A stretch of DNA of 64,000 bases from assembly GCA_024516155.1 (NCBI GenBank), contig JAJJXM010000094.1, forward strand, positions 1 to 64,000. Reading direction: 5' to 3'. The notes under the pieces are model-generated. The model ran no database searches. It was not told the origin of the DNA and saw only the letters and a program-made list of their open reading frames with translations. Below, piece after piece: positions 58,929 through 64,000 of the stretch (within the stretch, counting starts at the first letter, position 1; each line of letters opens with the position of its first letter). The DNA is from Pyronema omphalodes. Lineage: Eukaryota; Ascomycota; Pezizomycetes; Pezizales; Pyronemataceae. The position numbers and the translations under genes were made by a program.

Positions 58929-59470
58929 CGAAGAAAAAAAAACCATGTTGTAAGTAAACCCATTCCATAAAACGCCTAACAAAACCCCTCCCTTTCCATT
59001 TGCATTTGCCTTTGCCTTTGAAAATGAACGCAACAAAAAAAAAGCCCCCCCCCCCCCCCCCCCCCTCCCCTCCCCCGCAAAGAAAAATCCAGAGAAAAAA
59101 AGAGAACCGAAGAATTAATACATAACCGTTTGTAAAAAAAAACAAGCAAGCAAACAAACAAACAAACAAAAACGCCATAACAGTAACTTTGGCTGTTACC
59201 AGCGTTGAGCTTTACTGGGGCTTTGCAGGAGCTTTGCAGGAGCTTTGCTAGAGCTTCGCTGGGGCGTCGCCGAGGTACTGTACCGAATTATTTTCAACTC
59301 CCATAGATATCTGTCCCAGCATCTTCTTCTCTTCTTCTCTTCTTCTCTTCTTCATACCCCCTCCTTATCCATCTGCCTTTAAAATCACAGCACCAAGCAG
59401 ACCCTATTCTTCTCTAGGCATGATTTACAACTACACACACTCTTTCCCTAGCGCTCCGTTGTGAGAATTT
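57380..59470. other. Convergent intergenic region with low-complexity DNA
   Basis: The region lies between the 3' ends of the RCC1 and Ulp1-like genes. It holds GGAAAGGAA runs (57,515-57,555), GGAATAAGGATTAAG (57,740-57,795), T runs, a nine-bp TATTCCATC array (58,276-58,358), GTGTCG (58,425-58,450), ATC (58,567-58,586), an A run (58,896-58,926), a run of about 20 C (59,045-59,065), AAAC (59,145-59,170) and GGAGCTTTGCA (59,218-59,262). No gene is seen. Confidence 0.65.
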
Positions 59471-61667
59471 CTATTCCTCATTCTCATCCCCCAAGAATTT
59501 CCCCTGGATAATTTCAAGACATATCCTCTTCCTTATCAACTCCATATTTTTAACACTTCCATTCCAACTGGGTTTTGCACCTCTGGTAACAACTTCTGCG
59601 GTTTTGATTGCAAAAACTCCACAGTCTGCTCCGTTCTGTTGTTTAGGTGCGTCGGTTTGCCAGAAATCCGTCCAGGTGTCTAGGTCTGCTTCGCCTTTGG
59701 TTTCTGCGTCAAAGTATTTTCGGAGATTCTAAGGAGGTGGTGTTAGTAATTAATTTGTATGCTCAGTCGGCCTTCATCTGGCCTTCTGTAGAGGACAAAA
59801 ACACTCACATGATAAACAGAGGCCGGAGGGAAGTTCGACAGCGAGTCATAGGCCTCAAATCGCTTTTCCTTGCAGTTGATAACTCCAATAGTCCAGTGAC
59901 TTCCAGAACAGATGGGGACAAGGATGTAGTCTAATTCCAAGAGCTTGGGCCCGGAGCATCCTTTCCTACTTGTCCATCTTGAAACCCCCTTGTAACCTTC
60001 TTTCAATAGTTTTGGGTAGAAATGTGAGTTGTGAGAGATAATCCTGAGACCGTTCTTGTTCTCTCGTTCGACAATCAAGTTGAGGTAGAAGTAGACAATG
60101 TTGTCATTCAACCAACCCCCGTGACTGTCGAGGCAAGCAAGTGTAACAAGGTCGTGAGTTGCAATCTCAAGGGTTTCTTTTCCAAACTTCTTTGAGATGT
60201 AGACCCGATTTTTATTCTGTCGTAATTCACGGAATAGTTTGGACCATGTTTGTTGCTGAGCGGCAGTTAGAGGAGGGATAACTTCAGAGTGGCCCTAAGT
60301 TACGGTTAGAATAAGTTACACTTGGATTAACATCAAAGTAAAAAGACATCGTATTCGTACCCTCTCTTTTAGACGTTTAATTTCAGCGTCGATTCGACGT
60401 TTTCGCTCTTGATCTTCCTTGAGATTTAAAAACTTTACTCCATCCTCGCCCTGAATATATGCCATATACGCTTTGAGTTGTTCATCTGCAGCTTTACCGG
60501 TTGATTTCGCTTGTTCGATCTGATGTTTTATATGAGCAAAATCCCGACCAGAGAGATGTAGATAATACCTTGTGTGACCAGGAACGCTTCTTCGGTGAAG
60601 GTTTTGTGATCTTTCCACTAACTTTTTCGCATCGCCGTAACACAGGAGAGGGCGCCGCCATCGGTGCCCTCCATGCAACAAGCCGTGAAAATGTAGAACC
60701 CATTGACGCAGATTTTGGAGACTGTAGAAAATTTTTCCTTCGCGGTGTTCCAGTCTGTGGTGACAAGTTGGTATGGGGCAAGTGAGAAAGAGCAGGTGAA
60801 GTGATTATGCCTTCCTGTTGTTTATCGCGTCGCTTGCGAGCTTCCTCCAGTACTTGACTGAATGCTTTTTCCGACAGCGCCTTCGGCACGAACGGTCGCC
60901 GCGCCGCTTCAAATCGAATGCTGTCATTGACTTGATCGACTGGACGTCTGCTGGTTTGTTGGCTTTTCCTTGTGCTGGGATTTTTTCCGAGTAACGATCT
61001 GACTGGCGTTTCATCTTCAGATGCCAGTGGCGATGGTAGTTGCTGCGGGGCCGGGGCGGCTTGCGGCTTTTTTTTGGCTAACTCATCGCGCCTTGGACCG
61101 CCGTACTCTTGTTTGGGTATACTGATCTTTAATTGCCTGGAGCTAGTGGGTGATGCGTGATCATCGTCGGCATTGACGTGGATACCGACGCGCTGGTCTT
61201 CATCTGAAGCCTCTGAATTGTCGTGTTGTTCTTCTGAAACTGTTCGTTGTCAGTCTACGAACACGTACCTTACTTGCTTGAACGGTGGTCTCGAACGAAC
61301 CCTCTACTGGGGCCTCTGGTGGTGGATGGCCAGCAGTGCCTGCAGATTGCCAACCCAGTATGTTGGCTACTCCCCTCCATGTCAGTCGCGCGTCCATAGG
61401 ATTCATCATGAATGGAGCAGTCTAACCCAGGCTTCGGACTATCGTAGAAAACATTCCGGCTTCATCCATAGGGCCCGTGGCGGGATGACTACGTATTCGC
61501 CGACCGCTCTGACCGTTTCCCCCGTCCTCGCCGAAGCTTTGAGTGTCGGGCGACGCGACGGAGTTGTCAAACTTTCGTTTTCGAGAGGAAGTGTATGGTG
61601 CGGTGGAGTCGAAGGAGGATGTAGAGGGAGACGGAGGCGTAGCGTGGGTGGTTTCTGGGAGCTTCAT
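59471..61667 (-). CDS. Ulp1-type SUMO/ubiquitin-like cysteine protease (peptidase C48)
   Basis: Six exons: 61667-61427, 61366-61274, 61233-60569, 60519-60361, 60294-59809 and 59728-59471. They total 1,902 bp (633 residues). The first 380 residues are disordered and rich in Ser, Pro and basic residues (SSRKRKFDNS). An EDQERKRRIDAEIKRLKER coiled segment follows, then the C48 catalytic domain: HGGWLNDNIV, the catalytic His in SGSHWTIGVI (~518), Asp in FEAYDSL (~535), and Gln/Cys in KQQNGADCGVFAIK (Cys ~584). Such enzymes cut SUMO precursors and release SUMO from conjugates, usually at the nuclear envelope or in the nucleus. The Ulp1 versus Ulp2 choice is not certain, though a C-terminal catalytic domain favours Ulp1. 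Exons one and two are the least certain; the intron between them has an ACTGAC branch site. Confidence 0.88.
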
Positions 61668-62690
61668 GTTCCTGTGAGACGCCCGGGGGTTTGGGTAGCG
61701 TGTTTGGGGGCGGGTTTGCAAGAACACCCGTTAGCGGTTGTTAATTGATTAATTCGAGAGCGGCTGCTAATTGATTATTTCAAGGTTAGCAGCGACGATT
61801 TGCAGGAGAAAAGCCTGGGTCGCAGTTCCGGATCAGGTTGCAGAGTCGATGGGTTGTTGTACGGAATACCTGGTCAGCCACGGTTACGACACCGAGTTGC
61901 TTGGTGGGCGAGCGATGGTCAGCATGCGCCAGCGAAGCGCGCGATGGAGGGGGAAATAAGGCTGGTTCGAAACGAGCAACGAAGAACTGGAGACGAGATC
62001 AATCGTCCGAACAATGCAGGCACGAGAAGAGACTATGGATGGGATGGTGTAACTAAGGCCGAAGCGAGGGAATGCTACGATCGTATAGATTGATGCGTGA
62101 GGTGGTTGTAATCGAGATACATACATTTGGATCTTCTAGAAGGAAGCTATATGCGTTCTATGGAATTCAGTGTGTTTGAAACCATGAATTTGATTCTGAA
62201 CGACATGAGCAATGACAGAGAGTGATATAGAAACGTCCGAACAACTGTAAACAAAGGAAATACAATCAACAAATTGTTATAATCAACTACATACAGGGCA
62301 TCAGCTTTAGTCGAATGATGCTTCATGAATAAACCCTAAAACCAACTTTATATTGCTTGGCATCACGTTGACGTTGCGTCACACGCTAGGCAGTCGGTCT
62401 AATACCGATACAGTAAGAGTCTGTGATTTCTCATGAGCCATTAGCCGGTCGCGCAAACCCAAGCACATAGCGAGCCTGCGCGACACGCTCATCCCCACTT
62501 TCTCTCTCACGAACCACTTTCTCACGGACCACTCCCTCGCTTCCTCAAAACCACTTTCTTGCTCGAGAAACATACCAAGAACCACGTTCTCTCTCACGAA
62601 ACAGTTTCATTCGTACCGACCTGCACTTTTAGCAGCAACACTACAACTCCCATCTTGAACAAAAAAGCTGCCAGTGGCGACACCGCAAAA
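61668..62690. promoter_or_regulatory. Divergent intergenic region between the Ulp1-like gene and SDE2
   Basis: Start codons at 61667 (minus) and 62691 (plus) are 1,023 bp apart and face away from each other. Frames such as 61,800-62,093 have no support. The last ~200 bp before SDE2 are a C/T-rich CACTTTCTC/CTCACGAACC stretch, probably its leader. Confidence 0.55.
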
Positions 62691-63506
62691 ATGATCAACG
62701 CATTCGTCACTACCTTTTCGGGTCTCCCCAACGTCAACCTCGTCCTTCCACCTTCCACTCCTCTCTCCGAGCTTTTCTCAGCTCTCTACACTCGCTTATC
62801 AATCAGCGAGCACCCCAACCTCGTCCTCTCAACCGTTTCCGGTCAGCGACTCAGTCCCAGCTCGTCACCACTCAACTCCGTCACCAATGGCGATTATGTC
62901 TGTCTCCGCCTTACCAGCCAACTCTGCGGAGGAAAGGGAGGTTTCGGATCACAGTTGCGCGCTGCAGGTGGTCGTATGAGCTCTCGTAAGAAAAGTCAAG
63001 AAAACTCCGACTCCTGCAGAAATCTCGATGGACGACGTCTCCGCACTGTCAAAGAAGCAAAGGCGCTTGCGGCACTTCTAGAAGTCAAACCGGAAATGGA
63101 TAAGAAACAGAAAGAGGCAGCAATTGCACGATGGAAGGAGGTTATTGAGGGAGCGAAGCGTCATCAAGAGGGTGGTGATAAGAAAAGATTTGACGATGTT
63201 GAATGGTTGGAGAGTTTGGAGGATACTACGGAGAGAACTAGGGAAGCATGCTTGGTTGGATTAAAGGCATTGGGATTGGTTGCGGAAGATAGCTCTGGTG
63301 AAAGCTCGGGCGATGAAGGAGAGGATATGGAAGACCCTACGGATGTTAAGGGCAAGAAACCTGTATTAAGTCGGATTAGCGAAATCCAGGAGAAGAAGCC
63401 GGTCGTTGTACGAAAATTTGCCGGTTGGGAAGAGGAGGATGAGAGCAGCGATGAAAGCAACGATGAGGAGGAAGAGGAGGAGGAGGACGAGAAGGAGAGG
63501 GCTTGA
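62691..63506 (+). CDS. SDE2: Sde2, ubiquitin-like-fold splicing and genome-stability factor
   Basis: This is a single exon of 271 residues. Residues 1-79 form a ubiquitin-like domain (MINAFVTTFSGLPNVNLVL...GDYVCLRL). The processing signature follows: CGGKGGFGSQLRAAGGRMSS, with the GG-KGG cut site at residues 80-84. A charged helical region (RRLRTVKEAKALAALLE, KRFDDVEWLESLED) and a strongly acidic tail (DESSDESNDEEEEEEE) come next. In fission yeast and human cells the leader is cut off by deubiquitinating enzymes, and the Lys-starting product joins the spliceosome and protects replication forks. The start is chosen at the ATG that begins the ubiquitin fold; the frame is open for 44 codons upstream but lacks family features there. 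Confidence 0.93.
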   Translation: MINAFVTTFSGLPNVNLVLPPSTPLSELFSALYTRLSISEHPNLVLSTVSGQRLSPSSSPLNSVTNGDYVCLRLTSQLCGGKGGFGSQLRAAGGRMSSRKKSQENSDSCRNLDGRRLRTVKEAKALAALLEVKPEMDKKQKEAAIARWKEVIEGAKRHQEGGDKKRFDDVEWLESLEDTTERTREACLVGLKALGLVAEDSSGESSGDEGEDMEDPTDVKGKKPVLSRISEIQEKKPVVVRKFAGWEEEDESSDESNDEEEEEEEDEKERA

Positions 63507-64000
63507 ATTCGACAGTATGTAATGGTGTAATCATATAATGGCGTTCAATTTGTGGTTTTGTCTTTGTAGCGGTTTTTTTTTGTATGCTGAATATTCATTG
63601 CCTGTTTGCTTTTGTTCTCCGTCATAACTTAATGTTTTAATGTCATCTGTCTACAATGCTCACTATATCGCATGATGTTGTAATCTTTGCATTAGATGTA
63701 TTTCCTTTTCATCTTGATATTGTAATTCGGTCTGGTTTACAAGCTGCAGTCGTATGACGCAATACACACTACCAGAGTGTCTGTGGGCAACCCAATACAC
63801 ATATGTCAATGGAAACCAATTACACGTTTCTGTATTTATTATTATCAAGATCTGATCATATCCGTTGTCGAGCAGTATTCATTGAAGTTTTTCTGAGTAG
63901 TTTTTCTGAGTAGTTTTTCTGAGTAGTTTTTTCAGCCCATAAGCGATTGATAATCTGTGCAGAGTTTCTTTGACTAAACATTTGTAAAGTTGTAGGGTAC
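63507..64000. other. 3' flank of SDE2
   Basis: I see no gene. A 14-bp unit AGTTTTTCTGAGTA is repeated three times at 63,887-63,928. Confidence 0.6.

Overview
This window is nuclear DNA of a filamentous ascomycete, most likely Pezizomycotina. The genes have short introns (about 37-65 bp, with two of 161 and 279 bp) bearing GTRNGN donors and CTGAC/CTAAC branch sites. The protein families (Pat1, Pps1, Vps15, Kre2/Ktr, RCC1, Sde2, a fungal DUF3112-like membrane protein) are fungal or pan-eukaryotic. The class cannot be fixed from sequence alone.

Bases 1-15,000 are a transposon nest. A plus-strand Ty3/gypsy fragment (integrase plus chromodomain, 87-1100) ends in an LTR at 1140-2273. That LTR abuts the last ~60 bp of the 3' LTR of a second, minus-strand Ty3/gypsy element, whose pol (2504-6259) carries two in-frame TGA codons and whose gag is at 6223-7290. 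A shortened copy of the first LTR (7285-7631) joins this gag to a 3'-truncated Tad-like LINE (7632-12,719 and its 5' leader). Beyond it lie a truncated hAT-type MITE (13,020-13,384) and a 1.55-kb element (13,402-14,949) packed with TTTAAACACC-type inverted repeats. A complete copy of the hAT-type MITE with an 8-bp target duplication is at 17,491-18,417, and a third, degraded copy is at 29,800-30,621. Bases 14,950-22,136 otherwise hold no recognisable gene; a ~145-bp tandem repeat lies at 20,130-20,900.

Bases 22,137-64,000 carry ten host genes. In order: a histone-fold Dpb3/POLE4-like gene (-) head-to-head with a CLC chloride transporter gene (+); a seven-helix-type membrane protein gene (+); the dual-specificity phosphatase PPS1 (-); a ~6.9-kb gene-poor, microsatellite-rich stretch; PAT1 (-) divergent from a KRE2/KTR mannosyltransferase gene (+); VPS15 (-) divergent from a RCC1/Srm1 gene (+); a Ulp1-type protease gene (-) divergent from SDE2 (+).

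For each multi-exon gene the exons were assembled by hand from donor/branch/acceptor signals and from continuity of the protein family. In every case the summed exon length is an exact multiple of three. The genes do not form a metabolic cluster. They are housekeeping functions: replication and chromatin, ion transport, cell-cycle phosphatase, mRNA decay, Golgi glycosylation, PI3-kinase and vesicle traffic, Ran cycle, SUMO processing and splicing/genome stability. No tRNA, rRNA or CRISPR locus was found. The most novel-looking material is the two non-autonomous elements and the LTR rearrangements.
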